This document shows positions 16,976 through 26,590 of a stretch of 64,000 nucleotides of DNA, piece after piece (the first letter of the stretch is position 1; each line of letters opens with the position of its first letter). The notes under the pieces are model-generated. The model was not told the origin of the DNA and ran no database searches. It saw nothing but the letters and a program-made list of their open reading frames with translations. Source of the stretch: Legionella rowbothamii (lineage in GTDB: Bacteria > Pseudomonadota > Gammaproteobacteria > Legionellales > Legionellaceae). A program made the position numbers and the translations under genes. The stretch spans positions 140,050 through 204,049 of the forward strand of contig NZ_CAAAIM010000008.1 of assembly GCF_900639985.1 (NCBI RefSeq). The letters are read 5' to 3'.

Positions 16976-18742
16976 TTAACTTAGTTTCGCATTATTCTCG
17001 GAATGCTCATTGGGTAATACAATGGATTGACGAAGCCCCTGTACTACATCTCGAAAAGTTGTCATTCGTAATTTTTTTAAATCGAACTCAATATTATTCA
17101 GGGATTTGATGATTGATGACCCGCCGTTAAATTTATTTCCTGTCAATAACTCAATAAACTCATCTCTTGAATGCTCAACTATCTCAATAGCCTTTTTCAC
17201 ATCATTATTCGTCAAGGCTTCACCAACTTGGTAAAGATCGAGTCCTAATTTTTCTGCGTTTTGTTGTCCCTTGGCCTGCCCAATCAGCTGATGACGCACA
17301 TCGTTTTTATATCCATCAATATAATTAATTATTTTCTGTGCTATGGCATGTGTAACAGGGATATTTGATAGTTCATTTAAACTTTGTATTTTGCTACGCA
17401 CCGTAAACTGAAACACACTTCCTTGAAATGCAGGAGCCGATGGATTATCTTTTATCCAACTAAGTTCCGTATCCGCTTTAATTCTCAATGCTTCGAAGCA
17501 AGGCAAGCTTTGCACATGGTCTAAAACATCACTTATTGATGCGCCCTCTACGAGTAAAGAACGAATAGTATGTTGAAGGGTTATTAGATTAGCCGTGTAT
17601 AGAGCATCCTGGCAATTTTTAATTGTAAACAGAGCTAAATTATCAAATACCTGCTCTAATTGTCCTAATAAATCATTAAATTTAAACGTTATTTTTTCGG
17701 AAGAAAGATTATTATTGATTTCGATTAACGATTTCTGCAAGTGCTCAATACCTTGAGTATAATGATTCTCTTGCATATCCATGATTAACTTTGAAAATTC
17801 AATCTTCGCATGTTGAATTCCCTTTTTGATAACCGCTTCATCCACCCTGCCAATTTTCGCCAAACTCCTAGCCAACTCAGGCATTACATCCAGAGAGCAA
17901 ACACCAGGATAATCTCGCCATAATTTGGATGGAGCCCCACCGTTAACACCAACTCCGGCAATTTTTTCTCGATTGATGAAATCAAGCACAGGATGTTCCG
18001 GATTTAGAACCGAGCCGCCGAAAAGACCAGGAGCATTTAATAAGTCATTAAATGCATGTCCTAAGTCAATTCGGGCAACATGTGGCGTGTGTTGGTGCTC
18101 ATCAGCTACAACTAGCATATTACCAGGATTAATGTCATGGTCGCCTAAAATCGCGGAAATTGCTATTGCATCCACTAAACTGCTTTTCAATGGTGTCATA
18201 AGCTCGCTGCCAAAGCCAATTTTTCCAGCTGTTGAATTCTGACCAGCAATTATACTCGCGTGTGCTTTATCAAAAGGAACCTGCTTTTTGATATAATCGT
18301 CTAAATTTAGTGCATTGGTACCAATATACTTGGAGGCAATCAAAACTCTATTTCTTTTTTGATCATACACGAGATTTACTTCTGGGATTTCACTTTGAGT
18401 ATCGATACTTTTTAATAATTCCTGACCAATACATGCCGCAATAAATTCACCTAAATTTTCTCGATCCGTACTATGAGCTTTAATGCATCTTAAATAACTA
18501 TTATCAAGAATAGATGGTTTTAATTGATAGTAAGACGAACCCTCTTTAACTCGCCTACTTCCTGTAACACCTCCGGTAGAGGTTGAGGAAGAAAAATCAA
18601 AGTTATCTACGGATTTTGTTCTTATTTGCTTGTCTGATATGTGTTGTTGCACGGTATGCGAAACAGATTGTTGATTGCTGTCTTTGTGTCTCCAAAAGTT
18701 TAGCTTTGATTTACTATCCTCATGCTCTAATTTAGTTCTCAT
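16976..18742 (-). CDS. Kinase-fold candidate Dot/Icm effector
   Basis: About 588 residues. The first 70 are polar and disordered. A domain at about 65-330 has features of an atypical protein or lipid kinase: a possible nucleotide-lysine region (NRVLIASKYIG), ILGDHDINPGNMLVV (a catalytic-loop-like D-x-x-x-x-N), and ARIDLGHAFND (equivalent to the metal-binding DFG/DLG). The C-terminal 250 residues are helical. The frame opens at 18775, but AGGAG lies 8 bp before the ATG at 18742 and would be coding in the longer form. It heads a two-gene unit with the LRR gene. Phosphotransfer activity is inferred from motif spacing only; it resembles phosphoinositide-kinase-like Legionella effectors in layout. 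Confidence 0.62.
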   Translation of the reverse strand: MRTKLEHEDSKSKLNFWRHKDSNQQSVSHTVQQHISDKQIRTKSVDNFDFSSSTSTGGVTGSRRVKEGSSYYQLKPSILDNSYLRCIKAHSTDRENLGEFIAACIGQELLKSIDTQSEIPEVNLVYDQKRNRVLIASKYIGTNALNLDDYIKKQVPFDKAHASIIAGQNSTAGKIGFGSELMTPLKSSLVDAIAISAILGDHDINPGNMLVVADEHQHTPHVARIDLGHAFNDLLNAPGLFGGSVLNPEHPVLDFINREKIAGVGVNGGAPSKLWRDYPGVCSLDVMPELARSLAKIGRVDEAVIKKGIQHAKIEFSKLIMDMQENHYTQGIEHLQKSLIEINNNLSSEKITFKFNDLLGQLEQVFDNLALFTIKNCQDALYTANLITLQHTIRSLLVEGASISDVLDHVQSLPCFEALRIKADTELSWIKDNPSAPAFQGSVFQFTVRSKIQSLNELSNIPVTHAIAQKIINYIDGYKNDVRHQLIGQAKGQQNAEKLGLDLYQVGEALTNNDVKKAIEIVEHSRDEFIELLTGNKFNGGSSIIKSLNNIEFDLKKLRMTTFRDVVQGLRQSIVLPNEHSENNAKLS

Positions 18743-19036
18743 TTTAAGGACTCCTCTAAATGATTCAGGAAACATTCCGCCTGACTCTCAGTAAATTAGG
18801 GTGACTCTGAAGTGGATTACGCTGCCAGAGTTCCTTACTTTGTATGTTTTAAGTATATAAAAAGAACCTTTTGAAAAAATGAACGTCGCATGAACAATAG
18901 GACTAGATGCTAACGAATAAGAATAAGGTATAGCCAGGGTCCAATAAATTAATTTTAAATAAGGCAGTCGAGAAATGGCCCCATTAAAAAAACGGAGCCA
19001 AACGATACATTTACAGATTAACTGAAAAGCGATTCA

Positions 19037-22000
19037 TTAACGCCGCGCAGAAGGTCTACTCTCCTGAACTAACGCTGATTCCGACTCCTGATTGGCAACG
19101 GTTATGTCTACGACTTTCGTGGATTGGAAGAACGTTTGCCCAGCTGATTGCCAAAACTTGGGAGTACTCTGAGTAAATAGTACAGCTAAACCAGGAATAA
19201 CACCACTTAAGATAATGCTTAACACAATTAACGCATTTTTTGCGAATCGCTTCCCAGCCGCATCACGATGTGTTAACAGCGTATCCCTAGCTTCATCTAA
19301 CTCCTGGTAAAATTGCTTAACCTTTTCGCTGGGTTTTTCAGCAGACTCTAGAATAGTGTACAGTGTAGCAACCTTAAAAAATTTATCTTTTAAATTTTGC
19401 ACGCTGTGTTCTTCAGGCCAGTTGCTAATTTCAGCAACATGGTCTGCTAAATGAGCAATATCATTGAGATCTAGATTAGGATTCACGTGCTGTTTTACTT
19501 TTTTTGCCAAATGTAATAAATAATCTTTGGTCAAAGGGTATAGGCTATCGTCTACGATAGTTTGAAATTTGCATTCGATCTTGATATCAAAATTCTTTCT
19601 CTCTAACTGTAATCGCTTAATTTCATCTGTTAATTGCATCACCTGTTCTGTCAGCTTATGCTGTTCAATTTCAATGATGCTTTTGTACGTTGATTGTTCA
19701 GAACTCAGTTGAGTGATTGTGGTTGTTAATTTTCTAACCTCCTGAGTTAACGTTTCTTTCTCTGCAGTTAGAGTTCCGATTTCATTTCTTTGTTGTTCTT
19801 GTTTTGCATCTAATTCCTGAATTTTTTTACCTTGTTCCTGATTCGCCCGCACCAACGGATCAGCCACACCCAAACAAATTGCTGCACTTGAAATTTCTTT
19901 ATAAAGAGCCTCATTTTCTTTGTCAAAATACCCTTCAAGGGTCTCTAGAGCTATATTGTGATCCGCTATAAACCGAGCTGTTGCATCTACAACTTGTTTA
20001 TGTCGCCCCGCTAATAGCACTTCGTGCTCTTCGTAATTAATGACGGTACTATCGATATTTTGAAAGTCTGGAAGCGCTTTTTTAAACACATCTAGCTCGT
20101 TGCAGGTACTAATTACTTCACGAATAATATTGTCCGTTGTATAACGCTGATTCGTTGCAATGGCCTCCACAATGAGTAAATTAGCACGATCCCTATTGGA
20201 TACGTCTTGTGTTTCTTCAAATTTTATTTCCTGGAGTTGTGTAAATTTTCTTTGTAAAAATTCATTAATTTCACTCACGTTAGGATTTGTTGAGTTGAGC
20301 TCATTAAGCTGCATAATAAACAGAGTAAAATAGGTGGTTAACTTCTTGTCAGTGGGTTGTTGTTCCTTAAGTTGCTGCATTGCCCAATTTAAATCGACAA
20401 CAAATTGTTTCTGCTGCATTCTATAGACTAAATCCTGATAATGCTTTTGTAGGCCCTCGTGCTTTTTCGTTAACGTATCACGTAAATTAGATCTAAATGT
20501 GTCGTAAATTGTTTGAGCAATTTCATTGTCATGGTTGGTATGAGTATACTCTGCAAACTGTTTAAATGTATTCTGAACGGCAAGATATACAGCTGCTCGC
20601 TCCTGGGTGTCGGTCAGTTTACCGTGTAAATAGGTTTGTTTTACTTCCTCAATAATCGTACTCACTCCATCTAAGAGAAGCTCAAAACCTGCTGTTGTAT
20701 ATACAGCACAAGCGAGATCATCTTCAATGCAAGAATCCAATGGCGAAAGAGAGTGTTTGTTCTCATCGAGGACGCGTAGGCTGCGGTGATGTTTTGCAAT
20801 CTCCAGTAAGCGCGTTACGGCTTTATCTATCGTTTGATCTAATGGAATGTTATCACCACTTAAACCTAAGTCATGATTTAAAGACAAACGAGCATGTTCA
20901 TAATTGAGAAAACGGCCACCGGGAACTGGGGGTACAATCGTTTCAAGGTACGTGTCGTTATGTGCCTGGTAATGTACTATCCGTTGATTAGTAATTTCCC
21001 AGAAGAGTTTGAGAATGCTCTGCTCTTGGCCAAGAAAAGCATACGCAGTGTCATTGTAATGTTGATAAGCTTTTCTATTCGCGAGAATTTCATTATATAA
21101 CCCAAAATAAAGGCGTTTAAAATGTTCTTTTTGAGGCTCCCCATGCTCATCAAATAATTCTTTAGTTAAATGACTAAAGGGATCATCTTCAGAACGTCGA
21201 GGGGTCATCTTAACCCCATTACGAGTCAAGAATTCAATCATTTTTACAACAGCAAGTTCCTGAACATGCGTCGTATTTGCACCATCAGGATTGGGGCAAC
21301 GTTGTTGGTCAAGAAGATTTCCTGACCCGGTGCCATGATGCCCCGGTAAACTGATTAGTTTAAATTGAGTCTCTTCTGATACCGGTTTAGGAACAATCGG
21401 TTTAAAACAGCGAGTGCGCTCATTTTCATAAATATACTGTTCATATTCTTTAACAATTTTAGGAAGCTGGTAAAAACGAGGATCGTTCCATGCAAGGGAA
21501 GAGAAATAAGTGATACCCACATAATCTCCACCAGGCACTGGATCAACGTTTAATATAGATAATTTAACACCTGCTATATTATTCTTGATTTCTTTCCAGT
21601 TTAAATACGCAAATATTTGTTGATGTGTATTCATCGCCCTTTGGGTTAGAAGACATGGGCTCTTTAATACTTCATCATTAAAATCATCTGATTGTTGTTC
21701 CATCAATGTTTGAATTCGTTCTAACTCATGGGCCACTAAAATGGCTTCAACAGCTCCACGGCTATGAGCAATAACGTTAATGTTTGTTTCTCCTCGGCTT
21801 ATTGCTTCTAGAGCAGCAGCAACACCACGGGCAATTCGATCCCCGACCTCCCTACCGAGAGTTGTTGGGCCATCGATTACCACAACTTGGTTGCTCTTAA
21901 ATCGAACTGTATCATCCTTGCACGCAGTTGATTCGTTGTTAATCATCGTGGAAATATAACTTAAGGTCTCGGCTCGCTCATAAGCATTTTCTACTTTATT

Positions 22001-22048
22001 GGGAGAAAATTGCGTATCAGTTCCTAATAGAGTCAGCGTGAATGGCAT
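19037..22048 (-). CDS. Large coiled-coil membrane protein with N-terminal hydrolase-like domain, candidate effector
   Basis: 1003 residues beginning MPFTLTLLGTDTQFSPNKVE. Residues 1-310 resemble an alpha/beta-hydrolase-like domain: an INVIAHSRGAVEAILVAHEL nucleophile-elbow-like motif (S-R-G in place of G-x-S-x-G) and conserved NVDPVPGGDY and LPGHHGTGSG segments. Residues 310-700 are helical. A coiled coil runs from about 735 to 830 (QEQGKKIQELDAKQEQQRNE onward). A hydrophobic segment near 960 (NALIVLSIILSGVIPGLAVLF) is a probable membrane anchor. The tail carries ESESALVQESRPS, an acidic effector-like end. GAGGA precedes the ATG. No signal peptide is present. Its biochemical role is unknown. 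Confidence 0.72.
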   Translation of the reverse strand: MPFTLTLLGTDTQFSPNKVENAYERAETLSYISTMINNESTACKDDTVRFKSNQVVVIDGPTTLGREVGDRIARGVAAALEAISRGETNINVIAHSRGAVEAILVAHELERIQTLMEQQSDDFNDEVLKSPCLLTQRAMNTHQQIFAYLNWKEIKNNIAGVKLSILNVDPVPGGDYVGITYFSSLAWNDPRFYQLPKIVKEYEQYIYENERTRCFKPIVPKPVSEETQFKLISLPGHHGTGSGNLLDQQRCPNPDGANTTHVQELAVVKMIEFLTRNGVKMTPRRSEDDPFSHLTKELFDEHGEPQKEHFKRLYFGLYNEILANRKAYQHYNDTAYAFLGQEQSILKLFWEITNQRIVHYQAHNDTYLETIVPPVPGGRFLNYEHARLSLNHDLGLSGDNIPLDQTIDKAVTRLLEIAKHHRSLRVLDENKHSLSPLDSCIEDDLACAVYTTAGFELLLDGVSTIIEEVKQTYLHGKLTDTQERAAVYLAVQNTFKQFAEYTHTNHDNEIAQTIYDTFRSNLRDTLTKKHEGLQKHYQDLVYRMQQKQFVVDLNWAMQQLKEQQPTDKKLTTYFTLFIMQLNELNSTNPNVSEINEFLQRKFTQLQEIKFEETQDVSNRDRANLLIVEAIATNQRYTTDNIIREVISTCNELDVFKKALPDFQNIDSTVINYEEHEVLLAGRHKQVVDATARFIADHNIALETLEGYFDKENEALYKEISSAAICLGVADPLVRANQEQGKKIQELDAKQEQQRNEIGTLTAEKETLTQEVRKLTTTITQLSSEQSTYKSIIEIEQHKLTEQVMQLTDEIKRLQLERKNFDIKIECKFQTIVDDSLYPLTKDYLLHLAKKVKQHVNPNLDLNDIAHLADHVAEISNWPEEHSVQNLKDKFFKVATLYTILESAEKPSEKVKQFYQELDEARDTLLTHRDAAGKRFAKNALIVLSIILSGVIPGLAVLFTQSTPKFWQSAGQTFFQSTKVVDITVANQESESALVQESRPSARR

Positions 22049-22547
22049 AATAATGATCCTCTACATCGTGTTAGTTGTTCAACGAGTATACTTTCCCTAT
22101 ACTGAAGAAAACTTTAAGCCGCCATGAATGGTTGTCATGCGTTAGGAACATTTGGAATGACAAAAGATCAAATTAGGCTTTGTCGCGGAAAACAGATTCA
22201 TGATATTACCCATAAGTGCGATCAGAGCTCCTGCATTGATTTTAAGCGAATATTTCAATTATATTATCACTTAAAAATCTCGGAAGGTGCCTTAGAGCAA
22301 TGTGAAAATGTGATAGTAGTCTAGCTCTTTAGGCTTGTATAATGAGCGCAGTTGAAATACCTAATATGAAAGTGACCCTACTGGGTACCATAATTTATTG
22401 ATAACAACATTATAATTATATATAACTAGTTTATTTATATGGTTCACTTCATTGAGCAGCCTAGTCTATAGCTCACCAAGGCTATTAAGAACTGTATGAT
22501 TATAACCTGTTTGGGATATCCGCTTAATATGGGCACTATTAAAGTGC
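22049..22547. other. Gap without a supported gene
   Basis: A short plus-strand frame at 22124-22324 has no ribosome site or recognisable domain. The region probably contains the promoter of the 1003-residue gene plus decayed sequence upstream of the kinase fragment. Confidence 0.35.
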
Positions 22548-22962
22548 TATAAAATATTGGGCACGCTTTATCAAAGCCCTAACATGGTACTTTACCGCGG
22601 GTTACGACTTCTTGATAATATTCCTGTTATGCTCAAATGTCCCTACTCAGAGCACCCCTCTCTTAAAATTCTCGCAGACTTACACCACGAATATTTTTTA
22701 CTCATCAACTTAATATTCCCGGTGTTATTAAGCCCTATGCACTCATTCAACAAGGTCACCTTGCTGTTTTAGTTTTAGAAGATATCACTGGTCAGACTTT
22801 AAAGAGTTTTTACAAGAAAAGCCATTAGAACTGGACATTTTCTTCACAATCGCCTTATACCTGCAATCTAAAATGCCCAGCAAAAACAACCACCCCATTG
22901 CCATGATTTATGCTGACAAAGAGACGATGAGTGATGGTGCTGATGGACTAAACGTGCCGTAG
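22548..22962 (+). pseudogene. N-terminal fragment of a Ser/Thr-kinase-type protein
   Basis: Three frames join into one recognisable N-terminal kinase lobe: YKILGTLYQSPNMVLYRGLR (glycine-loop region), NIPVMLKCPYSEHPSLKILA (the VAIK-like lysine), then after a frameshift NIPGVIKPYALIQQGHLAVL and VLEDITGQTLKSFLQEKPLE. This pattern resembles the kinase domain of large multidomain sensor proteins. The fragment has two frameshifts and lacks the catalytic lobe. It ends at a TAG at 22960-22962, antisense to the last codons of the amidohydrolase gene. Confidence 0.6.
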
Positions 22963-24661
22963 AAGTAAAGAGTTTATCGCGGCTATATCCTCCATAATAT
23001 TTTACAGGAGACCAGGAAGGACTTACCGGGGGTAATGGGGGATTAAATTGAAAAAACTGTTCACAAGCATGAACAACCTCCCCACCGACAACCGTCATCA
23101 GCGAATAAATATCTTTGATTTCTTCATCAGGAACCTGAAAAAAATTTTTCGACAATACCGCAAAATCTGCTAATTGATTAGGAAGGAAGGAGCCTTTGCG
23201 TTCTTCCTCATTGGAGAACCAGGCACTTCCTTTGGTATAAAGTTCCAATGCTTTTTCTCGAGAAAGAATATTCTCTTCATGATACAGTGATTGACCTCCT
23301 ATCGTTTTTCCAGTAGCGAGCCAATACAAACATAGCCATGGATTATAACTCGAAACTCGTGTCGCATCAGTTCCCATACCTACCGGAATATCGGCGTCGA
23401 TAAGTTTAGTAATTGGTGGAGTTCGTAGGGTTTTTTCTTTCCCATACCGCTCACTGAAATACTCGCCTTGAAATGCCATTCTATCTTGAATTGCGATACC
23501 ACCACCAAGTTTTTTCACTCGCTCAATAGACTTATCCGAAATGGTTTCGGCATGATCAAAAAACCAATGCAATTGAGCAATGGGCGTTTCGGAATTCACT
23601 TGTTCATAAACGGTTAATGCGCGTGCAATGGACTCCTCGTAGGTTGCATGAAGTCTGAAAGGCCATTGATTTTTTGCTAAAACCTCGACCACAGGTTTTA
23701 ATTGTTCTTCCATAACGTCGGGTAAGTCAGGACGAGGTTGCAGAAAATCTTCAAAATCGGCCGCGGAAAAAACGAGCATTTCCCCCGCGCCATTATGACG
23801 ATAATAATCATTACCTTGTTGGTATTTTGAGATTTGTGTCCAATGCGTAAAATCCTCTAGCTCGTGCCCTGGTTTTTGGGTGAATAGATTATAAGCGATA
23901 CGCAGAGTCAGCTTATTTTCCTCATCCAGCTGTTGAATCACATCATAGTCATCGGGGTAGTTTTGAAAACCACCACCCGCATCGATGACACTAGTAATTC
24001 CAAGACGGTTTAATTCGCGCATAAAATGTAAGGTTGAATTGATTTGATCGCTTCTGTCTAATTTAGGGCCCTGTGCCAATGCGGAGTAAAGAATAATGGC
24101 ATTAGGGTGAGCAATTAACATCCCTGTGGGATTGCCTGATTTATCCCGTTGAATTTGCGTTCCTGGTATTTCCTGGGTGTTTTTGTCATAGCCAATCGCA
24201 TTGAGTGCTGCTTTGTTAAGTAAGGCTCGATCGTACAAATGTAAAATAAAAACGGGGGTCTCTTTAGAAACCGCATTGATTTCCTCTAAGGTGGGCATTC
24301 TACGTTCTTTGAATTGAAACTCCGTCCAGCCCCCAACCACACGAACCCATTGCGGAGGTGGGGTGCGAACGGCCTGCTCTTTGAGCATATACAGGGCCTC
24401 ATTAAGGCTACGAATCCCATCCCAACGTAACTCCATATTAAAATTTAACCCTCCACGAATCAGATGGATATGGGAGTCATTTAAGCCTGGGATCACGGTG
24501 TTCTTATGCAAATCAATTAACTTAGTTGATGATGTTTTCAGCTTCATAATTACGTCATCTGAACCAAATTGCACAAATCGATGATTTTTAATGGCAACAG
24601 CTGTAATTTTTTTACTAATACCTGAACCTTTAAAATTACCATTGTAATAAATAGCATCCAT
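22868..24661 (-). CDS. Amidohydrolase (YtcJ/amidohydrolase-3 family) with a foreign C-terminal tail
   Basis: 597 residues. The metal-binding HxH lies in VIPGLNDSHIHLIRGG near residue 66. Later metal or substrate residues are in PFRLHATYEESI near 345, LHWFFDHAET near 370, and GMGTDATRVSSYNPW near 435, the catalytic aspartate region of the family. It hydrolyses C-N bonds of unknown substrates. The family normally ends at about VSPSWSPVKYYGGY. Here 36 extra residues follow (from DKLFTSTARL), encoded opposite the kinase fragment. This indicates that the natural stop was lost and replaced at a recombination point near 22970. AGGAGAACC precedes the ATG. It may be cotranscribed with the isochorismatase-type gene upstream. 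Confidence 0.85.
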   Translation of the reverse strand: MDAIYYNGNFKGSGISKKITAVAIKNHRFVQFGSDDVIMKLKTSSTKLIDLHKNTVIPGLNDSHIHLIRGGLNFNMELRWDGIRSLNEALYMLKEQAVRTPPPQWVRVVGGWTEFQFKERRMPTLEEINAVSKETPVFILHLYDRALLNKAALNAIGYDKNTQEIPGTQIQRDKSGNPTGMLIAHPNAIILYSALAQGPKLDRSDQINSTLHFMRELNRLGITSVIDAGGGFQNYPDDYDVIQQLDEENKLTLRIAYNLFTQKPGHELEDFTHWTQISKYQQGNDYYRHNGAGEMLVFSAADFEDFLQPRPDLPDVMEEQLKPVVEVLAKNQWPFRLHATYEESIARALTVYEQVNSETPIAQLHWFFDHAETISDKSIERVKKLGGGIAIQDRMAFQGEYFSERYGKEKTLRTPPITKLIDADIPVGMGTDATRVSSYNPWLCLYWLATGKTIGGQSLYHEENILSREKALELYTKGSAWFSNEEERKGSFLPNQLADFAVLSKNFFQVPDEEIKDIYSLMTVVGGEVVHACEQFFQFNPPLPPVSPSWSPVKYYGGYSRDKLFTSTARLVHQHHHSSSLCQHKSWQWGGCFCWAF

Positions 24662-24765
24662 CTTTAGGTTCTCCTCATAAGAGCCTTAAGGAATAGATTC
24701 CCCAACATAAGGGAATAATAAGAATCAGATAGCTCCTCGGCTCAATTTAAATAATATTAAGCGCT

Positions 24766-25431
24766 TTATTTCACGATTTTTCCATGCCACTCACTCCTTG
24801 GCTTTTGCTTGTGTACCATGGTGTAAGCATAATCAACCCCCATGCCATAGGCGCCGCTATGTTCTTTGACGATGTTCATTACCTCATCATACGTCTCTCT
24901 TCTTGCCCAATCGCGTTGCCATTCTAATAATAACTGTTGCCAAGTTAAGGGAACTACACCGGCTTGTTCCATACGGCGCATAGAGGACTCATGACCTATG
25001 GGACTAGTACCACCGCAGGCATCCTCAACTATGTAAAGCTGATATCCCTCGTGCATTGCTGAGAACGCACACATATTAATGCAGACTTCAGTCCATAGGC
25101 CGGCAAGGATTAGTTTCTTTTTACCAGTAGCTTCTACATGCTGTCGTACAGCCGGAGAATCCCATGAATTCATACTAGTACGCTCAATAATGTCATTTTG
25201 AGGGAATACATCGAGGAGCTCCGGCCAAATAAAGCCACTGAAACTTTCTGTTTCCACAGAGGTAAGAATGGTAGGCACCTTAAATAACTTGGCCGCTTTA
25301 GCTACAGCGGTCGCATTGTTTTTGAGATTTTGACGGTCAATACTAGTGACACCAAAGGCCATTTGGGGTTGATAATCAATCATCAGAAGGACAGAGTTTT
25401 TAGGTGTCAGTAACTCGATTTTCTTATCCAT
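24766..25431 (-). CDS. Isochorismatase-like cysteine hydrolase (YcaC type)
   Basis: About 221 residues. The catalytic aspartate lies in SVLLMIDYQPQMAFG, and the nucleophilic cysteine in LILAGLWTEVCINMCAFSAM with the preceding non-proline cis-peptide region. ERTSMNSWDSPAVR resembles the YcaC substrate region. The frame opens at 25479, but AGGA lies 8 bp before the ATG at 25431 (MDKKIELLTPKNSVLLMID). The hydrolase acts on an unknown amide or ester. It lies 104 bp upstream of the amidohydrolase on the same strand and divergent from the VOC protein, a grouping that suggests one small-molecule degradation route. Confidence 0.88.
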   Translation of the reverse strand: MDKKIELLTPKNSVLLMIDYQPQMAFGVTSIDRQNLKNNATAVAKAAKLFKVPTILTSVETESFSGFIWPELLDVFPQNDIIERTSMNSWDSPAVRQHVEATGKKKLILAGLWTEVCINMCAFSAMHEGYQLYIVEDACGGTSPIGHESSMRRMEQAGVVPLTWQQLLLEWQRDWARRETYDEVMNIVKEHSGAYGMGVDYAYTMVHKQKPRSEWHGKIVK

Positions 25432-25672
25432 AGCATTCATCCTGTGTGAAAGGTAGCGTGTAAATGATGCTCTCGCCAATAGATCAATTATAGAACATAT
25501 GGGTGGTTTTATGTTCCCTCAATGATCCGCTGAAATAATGTAATTAGTTGCAAGGAATCTAAATAAATGTATACTTTTACGCGCATTAAAAAAGCGATTT
25601 AATAAGTACTAGGTCAAAGGACATAGTTCACTAACCTCTTACTTTAATAATTATTTTAGTAAGGATATTCAC

Positions 25673-26590
25673 ATGAAAAAATTAGGGATAAGTGCTTTTA
25701 TTTTATTCATTATGACTCAGGGCATGGTTCATGCAATGCAAAGTCCTGGTTTTGCTGTTGGACCTCAATATGATACCACCCACGTTTATGTTGCCCCTGA
25801 AAATTTTGATCGTTTTGTTTCCAGTTTGGTCAGTACCTTTGGTGGAAAAACATCAAAGAAAGGTGTTTTTCAGGTAACACCTACTCCCAGTCAAACAATG
25901 TCACAGTTAGCGCTAACTCCTGCCGGTACAATCTCTGTCTTTGGGTTTAAAACACCCATTCCTTATCCTTTTGGTACTGAAAGAACTGGTTATTTGGTTA
26001 ATGATTTTGACAAAGCAATTCTGGCCGCACGCTCTGCAGGTGCTGATGTGATTGTGGCTCCATTTCCTGATCCGATTGGTCGTGATGCTATTCTTCAGTG
26101 GCCAGGTGGTGTGAACATGCAAATCTATTGGCATACAACCCCTCCATCCTACGAGCCCTTAGCAACAATACCTGAAAATCGGATTTATATTTCTCCTGAC
26201 CGTGCTAATTTATTTGCTCAACGCTTCAGCAGCTTTGCTCGAGGAAAAATTGTTGCTGATGAGCCCAAAGCCCCTGGAATAGAGATTGGGCAGCCCGACA
26301 CAACTTATCGCCGTATGTCTATAGATTCGGGCTTTGGTAAAATGCTCGTGATTGTAACAAACGGACATTTAAACTGGCCTTATGGTCATGAAATGACCGG
26401 CTATGAAGTGCCTAACTTAAAAGAAACATTAGATAAAGCACAAGCTAGCGGAGCTAAAATTCTTGTTGCACCAGTTACTTCTGGAGGCCGAATCTCGGCC
26501 ATGGTTCAATTCCCAGGTGGGTATATTGCCGAAATTCACGAACTAACAAAAAGCAACGAAGACTCGCAGAATGCCTCTACTAAGCAGTAA
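25673..26590 (+). CDS. Secreted glyoxalase/VOC-fold protein
   Basis: 305 residues with a Sec signal peptide (MKKLGISAFILFIMTQGMVHA, cleavage near residue 21). Two tandem vicinal-oxygen-chelate-like halves follow: about 35-160 (THVYVAPENFDRFVSSLVST ... DAILQWPGGVNMQIYWH) and about 170-295 (NRIYISPDRANLFAQRF ... AMVQFPGGYIAEIHE). Each ends with the FPGG/WPGG-x3-(Q/E)I pattern. It is probably periplasmic. A good ribosome site (GTAAGGATATTCAC) precedes the ATG. The broken alginate-export-type gene starts one base after its stop, so the two once formed an operon. Its substrate is unknown. Confidence 0.82.
   Translation: MKKLGISAFILFIMTQGMVHAMQSPGFAVGPQYDTTHVYVAPENFDRFVSSLVSTFGGKTSKKGVFQVTPTPSQTMSQLALTPAGTISVFGFKTPIPYPFGTERTGYLVNDFDKAILAARSAGADVIVAPFPDPIGRDAILQWPGGVNMQIYWHTTPPSYEPLATIPENRIYISPDRANLFAQRFSSFARGKIVADEPKAPGIEIGQPDTTYRRMSIDSGFGKMLVIVTNGHLNWPYGHEMTGYEVPNLKETLDKAQASGAKILVAPVTSGGRISAMVQFPGGYIAEIHELTKSNEDSQNASTKQ

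Noticed and set aside
16976..18775. Assignment to a named Legionella lipid-kinase effector
   Set aside because: Motif order is suggestive, but the rest of the protein could not be matched to a named effector from sequence alone.
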